64,000 bases of DNA from Gibbula magus (GCA_936450465.1 OW388291.1:36122656-36186655); one strand, 5' to 3'. Counted from the stretch's first letter, positions 48,801 through 58,992 are shown. Made by a program: numbers and translations. The notes: generated from the letters alone by a model not told the origin.

Positions 48801-51800
48801 GCACATTCGTAACACATGGACTACAATCAAATATAAGAATTCTTAGGGCTGAGAAAATTTTGAGAATAAGGGCTAAGAGAAGAGTTTGGTACATCAATTC
48901 ACTTTGTTCATTTAGATAAGTTGAAGGAAAGTGTCAACATTATGATATCGATGATGAAAATATAATAAACCAAACTGTTCAACTCCCTGGTGAAAGAAAG
49001 AGGAAGGATATGTAATAGTATTTGAGATTGTACAACTCATTATTTCTCTAGCATAACCACTTAATATTGGTACTTTGTTAGCCTAATTGAATGTAAAACC
49101 CTCTAGAGATGACAACTAGTCCTGCCGCTAGGTGTAGATTCCTTATATTTATGCTGGAAGCACAACACAACATAACATTCAAGTACTTACCACTAGATGT
49201 AGATGTCTACTATTTATATTCAATTCAAGTACTTACCACTAGATGTAGATGTCTACTATTTATATTCAATTCAAGTACCTACCCCAGACACTGTATGCCG
49301 AGTAGTCCCCGTTTCCAGGAAGAGAAGGTTCCACAATCCTGTGTCCAGTATCACCCACGTTGTCTGTGTACACCCACTGACCTCGGACGAAGGTCGTCTG
49401 ACTGGCCTCCTTCAGTGCGCTCACTGTACTCAGAGCGAGGCTCTCTGTCTCGCTGGAAAACAACGTGACGAGTGATGGGTCAGGTTCAGATATCCTACCA
49501 AGCTATCTCATCTCCTGTACCCTGATCGTACCCAGATACCGAGAGGTTGTAACTTTAACATAACCCTTAATTCAAAGTGAAAATGAATATTTTTAAGGTC
49601 ATTGATGAATATTTATTGTCAGTTCCACAACAATAAAATTAGAATTCAAACAGACCAATCAGATCGTTCGAATGGGTATAGACTGCGGACTACCGTTCAC
49701 GGGAGAGGTTTTTGTGGCTGTTTTTCGAGTTAAAAGAGCTATTAAAGTTCTCTTAGGGGTGACATATGTTGGAAATTAGCCGTGTTTTGCGGAGAAATGT
49801 ATAATTGATAAGTACGTGCGTTCATTTGTGTATGTCACCAATTCTTATCGTAACTCTTGACCTAATGTTGCATGGACCCTTAGATAGGCAAAATGGCTGC
49901 CCGTGCTCCTTTACTCTATGTTATATAGGGGGTAGGTTTGTTTTACCTATGTTTTACCTACATTTTACTTACGATATCGAGTTCCTGTGGTCAAAAGCCA
50001 GTATGTCTTGTTTGTGACAGTAACCAAGATGTTGAATAAACTATGACTGGCTATGATTAGCTGAAATCTTACTTCCTCTCTCTCATTTCATTGGTCAATC
50101 AAGGTTCCTAAGATCAGCTGAACATGACCTCAATCATTAATTCCCTTGATAAACTTGCTGGCATTGCCTGATACTACAAAATATAGTCTCAATTCTCCTC
50201 TATATGGTACACGTACCTGCGTGGCTGTATCTCCTGTACCGGGAAGATACACTGTACCAGAGTGATGATCTGCAGACGTCTCTGTTCCTTCAGTTTATGC
50301 AAATCAGCAGTAAGACTGTTGTGTTTCCTATCTGCTTCTCTCCGCGCTCCCTCCACATATTTCTGTAGCTTCCCCATCTTCTCCTCGTGTCTCCCTGCGT
50401 CTTTCTCTCCTCGTACATTGCGCTGCTTGCGTCTCTCCAACAACTTTTTGTCTGGACATGAGGGCCATTTCATTTAGAATATTAACATAGAATAAACTGA
50501 CTGATCTTGGGAGAGTCTTTTGCAAAGAATCAAAGAAACTGTATAATCAACATTAAAATACTCAACGAAAGGATCAAGAATCTTTTATGATAAGTTGATT
50601 TCCATAAACAAAAAACTTAATATCTGTAATAAGTGGGAAATGATATTTAATGACTGTGAATTTGACTGGAACAATATACTTAATTCATATAGACATGGTT
50701 TGAAGGGTGTAAAACTTATTGATTTTCAATATAGATTCCTACAAAGAGTTATTTATACTAAAAGAGAATTGTTGAGAATGAATCTTGTTGACAAACTTGA
50801 CAATGATTTATGTAGTTTTTGCAATGATGCTTCTGAGAGCATTTGTCATGTATATTGGAAATGCTGTGTAACCACAACTTTCTGGAACGAACTTGAACTT
50901 TGGATAAACAACTATTTACAAACAAAAATTACAATCTCAAAATACTTGATTTGGTTTGCAACATTATATAATAATGTTTTGATAAATCAAATACTTATTT
51001 CTGCTAAGATATATATCAACTTATGTAATATAACAAATTAAAAACCAAAATTCAGTAATTACCAAACAATCCGTAAAGAAATTTATTTTGTTGAAAAATA
51101 CATTTTCAAAAGAAACGACGAAATGAAAAAATTTAACAAAAATAGAGCCATGGGCTCTGTAGCTCATCACGGTTTTATTGATTTATTATCAAAGGTTGAA
51201 TATCTAAGTTATCTCAAGCAATACATTGTTAACAAGCAAAATAATATTGGTTTTAGATCATGACCCCTGTGACCCACATTTGGAGTCACACGGTCACTAA
51301 TCCAACAATTAAGAATCACCTTTGACCAAAGAATCTCTACACAACATTTCACCTTTCTAGAGCTTTACATATAAACTGGAGAAGAAGATGAAAATAGGTT
51401 TTTGAGTCATGACCCGTGACCTAGATTGGGGTCACAGGGTCACAAAATCTACAATTTAGAATCCCCATTGGCCAAAGAGTCTGCACACAACTTTTCAGCT
51501 ATCTAGCCCTTTTGCAACTGGAGAAGAAAATGAAAATAGGTTTTTAAGGATGTGACCCCTGTGACCCCATTTGGGGTCACGGGGTCACGAAATCTACAAT
51601 TTAGAATCCCCATTAGCCAAGGAGTCTGCACACAACTTTTCAGCTCTCTAGACCTTTTGGAACTTGAGAAGAAGACGAAAATAGGTTTTTAAGGTTGTGA
51701 CCCCTGTGACCCCATTTGTGGTCATGGGGTCACGAAATCTACAATTTAGAATCCCCATTAGCCAAGGAGTCTGCACATAAAATTTCAGCTCTGTGGAGTT

Positions 51801-54800
51801 ATTGGCTCTGGAGAAGAAGTCGAAAAAGCGAAAAGTTTACGGACGGATGGACGGATGGACGGACGCCGGACACCATGCCATGCCATAAGCCCATCGGGCC
51901 TTTCAGGCCTGATGAGCTAAAAAGTGGAAAGCACTAATCCCAATATTCAACTAATAATGTATTTGTTTTAGGCAGACACCTTTCAACTTTGAGTCTTTCA
52001 GCCCAATGCAAAATGATGCATAGATCCAGAATGTTGCATGTCAATATATATATACATATATGTGTCTATATATATGTTATGAATTGTATACACATTGCAA
52101 TATTGCAATGTACTCTGACTTTGTAATATAACCCTTGGGAACAAATAAAAAACAAAACAAAAAACAACAACAAAATGTTTAAATAGTTGGAAAATAGAGC
52201 CATTTGCTCTGTAGCTCATCAGGATTTGCATGATTAATTATGTAAGGTTGAAAATCTAAAACAATGTTTTGTCAATTAATGCAAAAATATGTTAAAGGTC
52301 TTAAATGGCATTAATGCAGCTAAATAGGTGCCTCATATAAGTAAGACAAATGTTTGTCACTAACATGGCAATGTCCCTTACTGCTAATGTTAAAACAGAG
52401 TAACACACATTTACTAGGTTTTATCATTCCGTCCGAAGGGGGTTCTTCATATATTGGATTACTGGAACTAAATGTCATGATGACCTGGAAAATGAGGTCA
52501 GACAGGTGTCTTTGTAGTCCGCCAACCTAGGCTGTCACCATATTTGAAGATATTCCGTGCTAAGGTTCATGAGATACAGCATTAACAAGATTTTGAAAGT
52601 GTCATAGCAGTCTTGAAAAGGAGTAGACTAAAATGTGAAAAGTTAAAGGATGACGGCCCATGTCAAAAGCCAGTCTGGTGTTATAGACCCAATCATCTAA
52701 AAAGGTCAATTAATACCAAGTTAAGATATCTCGCAAACAGGAATTATTTTAGCGCTATTTATACATTACAATATTACATGATAAAGATTTGCTAGTGACT
52801 AATGCATTTATACAATAAACTCAAAATCAACTTTACATTAAAGACATTGGTTGCCTTATTTTGAAATAAAACTTAAATTTAAGTCATAAATCCATACCTT
52901 CTTCAGTATTCTGTTTCAATTTTTCAATAGATGACTTCAAGAGAAGAATCTTTCTTTTACACTCTTCAATTTCAGTTTTCTGAAAAGGAAACAGATTTCA
53001 TCATGATCATAAAAGATAATTGGGGAAACAACCACGGTGAAAATGAAGTCTGTGCTTTGGTTACTCATGGTTTAATCAATATCTATAATTAAAACCCCAA
53101 GATTTTATGTAAACATTAAGTGTAATCCATTACTGACCACCACTTTCCTCATTCTCTTCCCACAGTGCTGACTGCTTTCAGATTTTCGATCCTAACCTCT
53201 GTTCTACATGGCCTGAATTTCTAGACTCCAACAAAATTCCCTAGATGGGGAAATGGGAACCTCACACTGTATCACTGCTTTTTAACCAATGAAAATTCAT
53301 CTTTCACTGGCCATGTCGACCGAGTGACTTCAAAGATCTAGGCATTTGACTCTTAAGGATCTTGCTCATTAGTTATGTCCTTCAAATATGTCAGACGTAA
53401 ATAACACTAATGAACTATTTTTTGTAATTGTCTCTGATTTAGTCTTCTTTATTTATCATCATGTTTATGATCAATTGTATTTACAAAATCAAACATCATA
53501 TTTTAAAAAAACACATTAAACAAGAAAACGTTAATCTTACGTTTATTTTATCATTATGACATGTCACTGGCAAATGTCACTTTTACAACAGTGTCACTGA
53601 TTGCACAACTAGATCCAATGGCAACCAATCAGGACACTCCCTTTTTGCCCTCGATTTCAAGCGATATAGAACAGAGGTTAGGATCGAAAATCTGAAAGGT
53701 GTAACCTCTGTGGGAAGAGAATGCACTTCCCTTAGTCTGAAAACTAAAATTTGTCACTCATGAGGACAACATCATTGCACTTCTTATGACAGCTGCACAA
53801 TAAACAACAGGTAAAAGTGTGAAGACTTAAATTGTTTTGAGCATCATCAGAAGTTGTTTTGACCTGAATTTTACACAGTAACAGTTAATTTATATTGCCT
53901 ATTTATTCATGCAAATTAATGTCACATTATTTAAATTACTGGCCAACATTTTATCATTTGTCAGAAGAACACAGAACAGATTAAAAATATGTCAATCAAA
54001 TTAGTTACCTTTATCCCTCTTTGATGAGTTCTTGTAACTTTTTGTTTTATCCTGCAATAAATGTGAAAACTTATTTAGAAAATATCATTAAAAGAAAATC
54101 ATGAACAAAGAAAGATGTGAATGAAAAGTGTATGTAAACTACAGCTTGAACAAGTGCCCTTTGTGCTAAACCAAAAGTATAAATTGTGACAATAACAATG
54201 AACACCACAACATGTAATGATGCCAGAATATTGTAGGATTGAAGAAGATTATACTGTTTAGATAAAGAAGCTCTAACTGCAACCCCAATGGATGGTATGC
54301 GGCTTGCTGTGCGAGATTTCGGGTGACAGAAGTTCCTGTCTACCGATTATTTGTAAATACTGAAGTCAATATAAACACATGATTGATTTGTTCCCATATC
54401 AAATAAAAACAAATAACGCATTTTCTTTGAATAAGGTTATGAAATAGAGAAGCCGTGAAAACAAAGATAAAAAGAACTTCTAATGTAATCTGTACTGTCA
54501 GACTGTACTGTACTGTACTGTACTGTACTGTATTGTTTTATGTTGTGGAAATGGTAATACTCTCAATCTTTCTCAGCAATTCTGACTTATATTTTACCTT
54601 TGTTGCAGATCACAATGTTCTTTTCTTTTCAGGTTAAGTAGTTCCTGCCTTGATCGAAAACTGAAAATAGAAATAGACAAGTATGCGTAATTCTACTTTT
54701 AGGAAAAAAGACAAAAGATCGACAGCTGATCAGTGACACAGTTTACTCACTTCTATTTATAAACATTTTCAGAACGCACCTTTCACTGAATTTGCCTGTC

Positions 54801-54973
54801 GAGTGTTCAAAACTGCCATTGTTGACACAGTTTGCACAATGAAATGGTCGTCTCGGTGTCGTACATAGAGGGCAGCGTTCAACAGCCACTGAAATACCGT
54901 CTGTACTCTCAAAAGAAGTAGCTAATTGAAAATCAACAGGGGCAAGACTACTTTCACAACTGGAAGCGGCCAT
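45571..54973 (-). CDS. ATG14: ATG14 (Barkor) autophagy subunit, whole spliced gene (8 coding exons)
   Basis: Autophagy-specific subunit of class III PI3-kinase complex I (with VPS34, VPS15 and Beclin 1). In this family it directs the complex to ER sites of autophagosome formation. Eight exons joined at GT/AG sites give 1428 nt, 475 aa (human 492). Features: Cys 34/37 and 46/49 in ERCPLC...CANC; coiled coil about 65-200; LQIITLVQCIFPVQEI near 185-200; GDYSAYSVWG near 255; NPGYTISAALCYTTQLISVV and LPRKLCYSEYC in exon 7; acidic DDEHVSEDEVDIGIDWE in exon 8; C-terminal SLMSSAAASVASFWRAATSQ, matching the amphipathic BATS segment of human ATG14. The frame closes exactly at the TGA. It converges on BAZ1A. 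The intron count and the repeats inside introns 3, 4, 6 and 7 are described separately. Confidence 0.96.
46251..46752. mobile_element. TTAA-flanked MITE, 502 bp (ATG14 intron 7)
   Basis: TTAATCTGAGAAACCTAACA at the left and TGTTAGGTTTCTCAGATTAA at the right are perfect inverted copies; arms of about 80 bp continue through TTGTAATTTCTACCAGAGAT. TTAA at both outer ends could be target duplication. A 45-bp exact direct repeat starting AAGCACGATCAGGC (46631 and 46752) brackets the right arm. Confidence 0.8.
46831..47072. mobile_element. Foldback MITE, 242 bp (ATG14 intron 7)
   Basis: GTGCATCTCCAACTTCC and CTCTTGCCAGTCTCCATTAC are answered by GTAATGGAGACTGGCAAGAG and GGAAGTTGGTGCATCTC. The central loop is about 80 bp. 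Confidence 0.8.
48248..48575 (-). CDS. ATG14: ATG14 exon 7, conserved core
   Basis: Minus-strand acceptor ATCTTACAG, donor GTACGT. Encodes VAEKNENCAAPEKE, then NPGYTISAALCYTTQLISVV, LPRKLCYSEYCLSDLTERQL and LHLCFSQNV, near identical in places to human ATG14. This is the most conserved exon of the gene. Confidence 0.97.
48601..48740. repeat. 39-bp tandem repeat next to ATG14 exon 7 acceptor
   Basis: ATAGTCGATCAATCAATTT begins at 48601, 48640, 48679 and 48718. On the gene strand each unit holds ATCTAACAGTTCACAC, an acceptor-like AG with a branch-point-like CTAAC. The last unit merges into the true acceptor region of exon 7. Confidence 0.93.
49184..49282. repeat. 46-bp tandem repeat carrying duplicated 5' splice sites (ATG14 intron 6)
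   Basis: On the gene strand the exon 6 donor (G at 49282, GTAGGTACTTG) is followed at 49236 and 49190 by GTAAGTACTTG in 46-bp copies that include ATAAATAGTAGACATCTACA. The copies match the donor consensus better than the site that preserves the reading frame. Confidence 0.9.
49283..49452 (-). CDS. ATG14: ATG14 exon 6
   Basis: Minus-strand acceptor TTTTCCAG, donor GTAGGT. Encodes SALKEASQTTFVRGQWVYTD and GNGDYSAYSVWG, matching human LAEARRTTYLSGRWV and NNGDYSAYYSWV. Reading past the donor gives RYLN and a stop. Two further GTAAGT donors lie 46 and 92 bases downstream in tandem copies. Confidence 0.95.
49900..49989. mobile_element. Family CAGGAACTC, copy 2 (partial)
   Basis: Only the right arm is clear: TTACCTACATTTTACTTACG and ATATCGAGTTCCTGTG. 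The left arm is absent or decayed. Lies in ATG14 intron 5. Confidence 0.6.
50217..50451 (-). CDS. ATG14: ATG14 exon 5, long coiled coil
   Basis: Minus-strand acceptor CATGTCCAG, donor GTACGT. Encodes DKKLLERRKQRN through READRKHNSLTADLHKLKEQ and RRLQIITLVQCIFPVQEIQP. The last part aligns with human LRRSHILELTSVIFPIEEV, a conserved helix after the coiled coil. Confidence 0.95.
50560..51138 (+). mobile_element. LINE-B: 3' fragment with zf-RVT type C-terminus (ATG14 intron 4)
   Basis: A 148-codon frame at 50595-51041 encodes KWEMIFNDCEFDWNNILNS, LIDFQYRFLQRVIYTK and the zinc-binding CSFCNDASESICHVYWKC, like the C-terminal domain of L1/Tx1-type LINE proteins and like the end of LINE-C. Continues shifted to about 51120. 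Truncated downstream by a Helitron-like element. Antisense to ATG14. Confidence 0.75.
51142..51923 (+). mobile_element. Helitron-like element AGAGCC, copy 3 (ATG14 intron 4)
   Basis: ATAGAGCCATGGGCTCTGTA at the start, GGCCTTTCAGGCCTGATGAG then CTAAAAA at the end. Core of four units with GTGACCCC...GGGGTCAC and TACAATTTAGAATC, spaced about 120-130 bp. GGACGGATGGACGG lies before the end. Confidence 0.8.
52194..52703 (+). mobile_element. Helitron-like element AGAGCC, copy 4, decayed (ATG14 intron 4)
   Basis: Starts ATAGAGCCATTTGCTCTGTA and ends CCAATCATCTAAAAAGG. The middle lacks the GGGTCAC units and shares only AAAGTTAAAGGATGACGG near the end, so it is old or a different subfamily. Confidence 0.6.
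52898..52979 (-). CDS. ATG14: ATG14 exon 4, coiled coil
   Basis: Minus-strand acceptor CCTTTTCAG, donor GTATGG. Encodes KTEIEECKRKILLLKSSIEK and LKQNTEE, resembling the MRIEQLKQ segment of human ATG14. Intron 3 contains a TIR-MITE at 53146-53725. Confidence 0.9.
53146..53725 (+). mobile_element. MITE family M-CATTCTC, copy 2, full length (ATG14 intron 3)
   Basis: Perfect 16-bp inverted ends CATTCTCTTCCCACAG and CTGTGGGAAGAGAATG. Subterminal TTTCGATCCTAACCTCTGTT is also inverted (AACAGAGGTTAGGATCG). About 580 bp, no coding frame. The second copy is in BAZ1A intron 13 in the opposite direction. Confidence 0.85.
54009..54051 (-). CDS. ATG14: ATG14 exon 3 (43-nt microexon)
   Basis: Minus-strand acceptor TTATTGCAG, donor GTAACT. 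Encodes IKQKVTRTHQRGIK and restores phase 0 for exon 4. Without it exon 4 would be out of frame. It is the least certain coding exon by length, but both sites are good. Confidence 0.75.
54598..54660 (-). CDS. ATG14: ATG14 exon 2, coiled coil start
   Basis: Minus-strand acceptor CTATTTTCAG, donor GTAAAA. Adds 63 nt encoding FRSRQELLNLKRKEHCDLQQ, corresponding to the human ERLSRLKSKQ region. Small exon supported by frame and position. Confidence 0.85.
54780..54973 (-). CDS. ATG14: ATG14 exon 1, paired CxxC motifs
   Basis: ATG at 54973-54971, donor GTGCGT after AGTGAAAG. Encodes MAASSCESS..., then VAVERCPLC and FHCANCVNNGSF, close to human VAVERCPLCNTTRR. The four Cys are needed in the family for ER targeting. 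No earlier in-frame ATG fits. Confidence 0.95.
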
Positions 54974-55052
54974 GACATTACGTCAGTCGGTTTGTTTACG
55001 ATGCGGAATTGTGGGATAGCCACGTGATTATCGCAAAAACGTAAACAAAGAG
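54974..55052 (-). promoter_or_regulatory. ATG14: Putative ATG14 promoter: CRE-like, E-box and two forkhead motifs
   Basis: Within 80 bases before the ATG are TTACGTCA (54978-54985, CRE/ATF-like), TTTGTTTAC (54991-54999) and GTAAACAAAG (55041-55050) as two forkhead-type words in opposite orientation, and CACGTG at 55021-55026 (read TCACGTGG on the gene strand, CLEAR/bHLH-like). FoxO factors and TFEB regulate ATG14 and autophagy genes in mammals. Binding here is inferred, and the sites may partly lie in the 5' UTR. Confidence 0.5.
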
Positions 55053-55861
55053 TTATGTCCCTTAGACTAAATGAGTCGAGAATGTCGAACTATCGATTTT
55101 GTATTTGTGCCAGAGCGCGTATGCCTCATCCATAAATATCTGAGTACAGCATCCCGGCTATAACGCGCCTGGGAGGTTTTTTTCAGTTGGCAATCACACC
55201 CAGAGATTACTATTTGATCGAGTCATCATAATGAAAATGTCATACACTTCATTACCTGTTAATTATATAATTATAACCAGGGACTCTAAATACATTTAAT
55301 TAGAAAGTCCCTGTTAAAACCGTTGCAAGTCGAATATTGCTAATAATATTATTATATTATATATTATATTAAAATTAATTTAGTTTTAAATTATTTACTT
55401 TCCAGGTATCTACAAATTTGGAAGTAATCTTACTTACATTTACATATAATTTCATTTCATGTGATTATTAAGAATATTGCAGCTATTTAAACAATACACC
55501 ATAGACCCAGTAGTCATATCAGATTTAACATGGCGGTCTATTTAACAGTAACAATAACCAGATTAAGGATATAAAATTATTAGAGAAAATATGGTATTTT
55601 TAGACTTATATCTGGATGTATATGAATAGATTAATCATCAAACAGTTAATCACAGAAAAGTATTATTATGTGCACAAAAAGCAACAAATTCATGTTCTAA
55701 CTAGACATGTTGTTTCATAAAGATAATGTTCTCTTTTTCCTATTTTAACACCCTTATTCTAAAACTCTAAAACCCAGTCATTTGCATTAACTTTTACATC
55801 ATGTAACGCAATGCATGTTGAATACAAAATCCCGGGAGTTACATGATTTCCTGGTGTATAA

Positions 55862-55995
55862 GATAAGAAAAGAAAAGATAAGATAAGATAAGATAAGATA
55901 AGATAAGATAAGATAAGATAAGATAAGATAAGATAAGATAAGATAAGATAAGATAAGATAAGATAAGATAAGATAAGATAAGATAAGATAAGATA
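55862..55995. repeat. (AGATA)n pentanucleotide repeat, 3' tail of LINE-D
   Basis: About 26 near-perfect AGATA units. On the minus strand it reads (TATCT)n directly after LINE 3' sequence AATAAAATATTATC. Confidence 0.95.
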
Positions 55996-57260
55996 ATATT
56001 TTATTATCCCGAGAGAAATTAGAGAAATTCTAAACCAACCATATAAACAATATAAAAATTATATACACTTGTGTAAATTGATCATAAAAAATAATTAAAA
56101 ACATTTCCATTAAAGGCATATATATATATACTATTCAGAACAAATGATTGACGAAACCTGTTTGTTTTACTCGTCGGCATACGCAGTGCGGCAGGGAAGC
56201 ATATTCTGAAAAAAATATGTGAGTTGTCACTTAAAATTGTATTTGCTCTTTTTTAAAAAGTTGTTGCTCATAAAAAACAGCCGATACTTCCAATAGGCAG
56301 TCCAATAATTTTTAAAGCGATGTTAACATTTTTTATTTATATATTTAATGTTTATATATTTAAGTTTATTTTTATTTTGTACAGACAGGTTTCCGTACCA
56401 ACTAAAAAAAATTAAAATTTTACCACACTTTGAACACACGTTTGGTAAAACAACCTCAAAATAGTTTGATCTATTTCAAAATGTTTCAACAAAAATGCAA
56501 CCGTTGCTGTCCTTTCCTATAAATGTTGTCAGTGTTTTCATTCCATGAACGTTTCGAATCTAAGTCAGTACCCAAATAAACTGAACGCCAAAAGAAATGT
56601 TACACCTCTTTGAATTTGAATATCATAAAAAGTTATGCGTTCACAGGAATGTGCTTTGTTGTGTTGTAACACTCCATCAGTTTAACAGTTTAAGTTTAAC
56701 ACTAAACTGATGGAGTGTTACAACACAACAAAGAAAATTCCTCTGAACTCGTATTAGTAACTTTTTATGGTATTCAAATTCAAAGAGGTGTAACATTTCT
56801 TTTGGCGTTCAGTTTATTCATATTCCGTTACTCTTTCTATTTCATTATCATCAATAGTCACAGAATTATTCTAGACCTAGTTTTCCTGAAATCTATGACC
56901 ATTTCTTTGGTCTTTTGCACATTCGTAAAATAAAAAGTTTGATTTGCACCATTCTACACATTTTGAAATTTCTGTTCTGTAACTCTGTTCAGATTCTCTA
57001 ATCAGGCCAATCAATGCAGCATCGTCGGCAAATTTTATTGTCAGGCATTCTTATGCTTTGGATATGCAGTTGGTATAGGCCTACAATACAAACAAAACTG
57101 GAGAAATGACGCAACCGTTTGGGCGCACCAGTGGATGTATTTAATATTGAAGACTCCACTTGGTTAACCCGTAAATATTGTTGTCTATAAACGATATTGC
57201 AAAACTTACGGGGTTTTAATGAAGTCCTAAGTTTTAACTACACGTTTTTGTGATAGGTAT
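55996..57260 (-). mobile_element. LINE-D: minus-strand non-LTR retrotransposon fragment
   Basis: On the minus strand RT pieces appear in shifting frames: GCVISPVLFVL near 57110, KFADDAALIGLI at 57035-57000, KTKEMVIDFRK near 56890, and a C-terminal LPCRTAYADE region near 56190. 3' end GGGATAATAAAATATTATC joins the pentamer tail. Frameshifts and an inserted palindrome (56575-56819) show decay. CR1/Rex-like by motif style; clade uncertain. Confidence 0.7.
56575..56819. mobile_element. Near-complete palindromic MITE inside LINE-D, 245 bp
   Basis: AATAAACTGAACGCCAAAAG and CTTTTGGCGTTCAGTTTATT are inverted ends; inner ACACTCCATCAGTTTAA and TTAAACTGATGGAGTGT... (56670-56720) pair with almost no loop. 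Confidence 0.85.
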
Positions 57261-57663
57261 CTTAAAATAAAATAAATATTTTTTTCACAAATGGCAAATA
57301 TTCAGATTGAAATACATCAATGAAAAGCATTAATGAAGTTTGATGATTATTATTTTTTTTTAAAGAAATCGGCCTGACAATTGTTCCGATGTATAGTTAC
57401 TATATTTTGGATCAGAAATCAAAACATCTGCATATACACCGAGGAGCAAAAAAACCGTTACCTTATTTTCAATAAAGTGGAAAATTGACATACATGTATA
57501 TATTTTTTTCTATCTGGCTGTCAGATAGAAGTCAGGTCAATATAGGGAAAATACCCCCTCAGCCCAAAAAATGTTGCTACAAAAGGTTTCTCAACTGATT
57601 CTGGTAAGGTTTAGTGTATTTAAGAACATACTAAAAGTTTACCAAAATAGGACCCCCGGAAAG

Positions 57664-57975
57664 GTTTTTTTTTTCAAGATGGCGTCCAAGATGGCCGCCG
57701 ACACCTCTTAATGATCATTACTCTGTACCCAGCAACTCAAATGTGATGATCTTGGTGTCTATCCCCATGTTTGTTGGCGCAACGAACACATTAACATCAT
57801 AACAAATGGTGTTTTTCTATTATGGAACACAAAAATCCAATATGGCGTCAAAAAAGGCCACCGACACCTCCAAATGACCACAAGTCCATAACTATTCACT
57901 CACATTTAATGATCTAAATGTCTATTTCAACCTTTTGGGGGGCAAGGAACACATTAGGACCATTACAAAATTAAA
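57664..57975. repeat. Diverged direct repeat with AAGATGGC words
   Basis: Two blocks of about 150 bp share GGCCGCCGACACCTC/GGCCACCGACACCTC, a GATCTTGGTGTCTAT-like stretch and AACACATTA. The first starts with two CAAGATGGC words in 15 bases. Class unknown. Confidence 0.5.
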
Positions 57976-58992
57976 CTGGGCCATTATATTACAAGTAAAT
58001 TTTACTTTGTCCAACAATGGCACTAGCATTTGACCTACGTTTCAGTCTTAATTTGATTTAAATTAAATTAAATTTGAATTAGAAAAAAAAGTTATGATTA
58101 AATTAGGGGGGACAATTCTTTTTTTTTTCACAAGAGATAAGATGTTTACCCTCTAAAGTAAATATAAATTACATAAACTATCATTATAAATGGGAACTTT
58201 GAAAAAAAATCAGACAGACAGACAGACATATTTATTCAGTAGTTTAGGCCTTTGACCCATAATACTTACATATTACAAAATAATTTATAAATATAAATGC
58301 TGAGATAAGTATACAGTTTTATCTGAGTGATTCTAATGCGGCGAACTTTTAATTTTAATATTGAGATATTGTCCGATGACATCAATCGAAGGAAAGTTTC
58401 AGTTGTCGGTGGTTGAGTCAGATAATTTGGAAAACAGTCATTTCATTGTTGGGAATATTTATAACATATTAAAAGCACATGAAATTCGTCATCAATGTAG
58501 TTCAGGCCAACAGAGTGACAATATAGGCAGACACGATCATTATATGGGGTGTTTGTATGTCGACCACATTCCACTGCAAGTCTGAAGTTACAGCATCGAA
58601 ACTGAGTTATGATTTCCGCTGGTTTAGTAGCAATTCACTGGTTAGATATGGTTCAACTCTGAGTATTGATTTGAATTGTGAATAATAAATACATTTGGCT
58701 GATGAAAGAAGTGGGGAAAAAATCAATTTCCAATAAACGTGCTATTTGGGATATTGTAAATAAATCGCCAGTCTTTTAAATTGGCTTTTTTAATAAAATA
58801 GATATTTCTATGTATCAATAACGTTTTGCATTTTGTTTGTTTATAAAACCAGCTGAAATTGTCTTTTTCGGAAAAATAAGACCTAAACCTTTGCTTTCGG
58901 TCTTACCTATATATACTCCCGGGTCTTACCTAGACTCTCACACATAACCTCTATGTCGTGTTTTTCCCTATACATATTAAAAATTTTCAAGC
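57976..58992. other. No recognised gene; short CAGA microsatellite
   Basis: Contains (CAGA)n at 58211-58229. A 74-codon frame at 58361-58585 has no known motif. Confidence 0.5.

Noticed and set aside
58361..58585. 74-codon open frame
   Set aside because: No family resemblance and no supporting signals.
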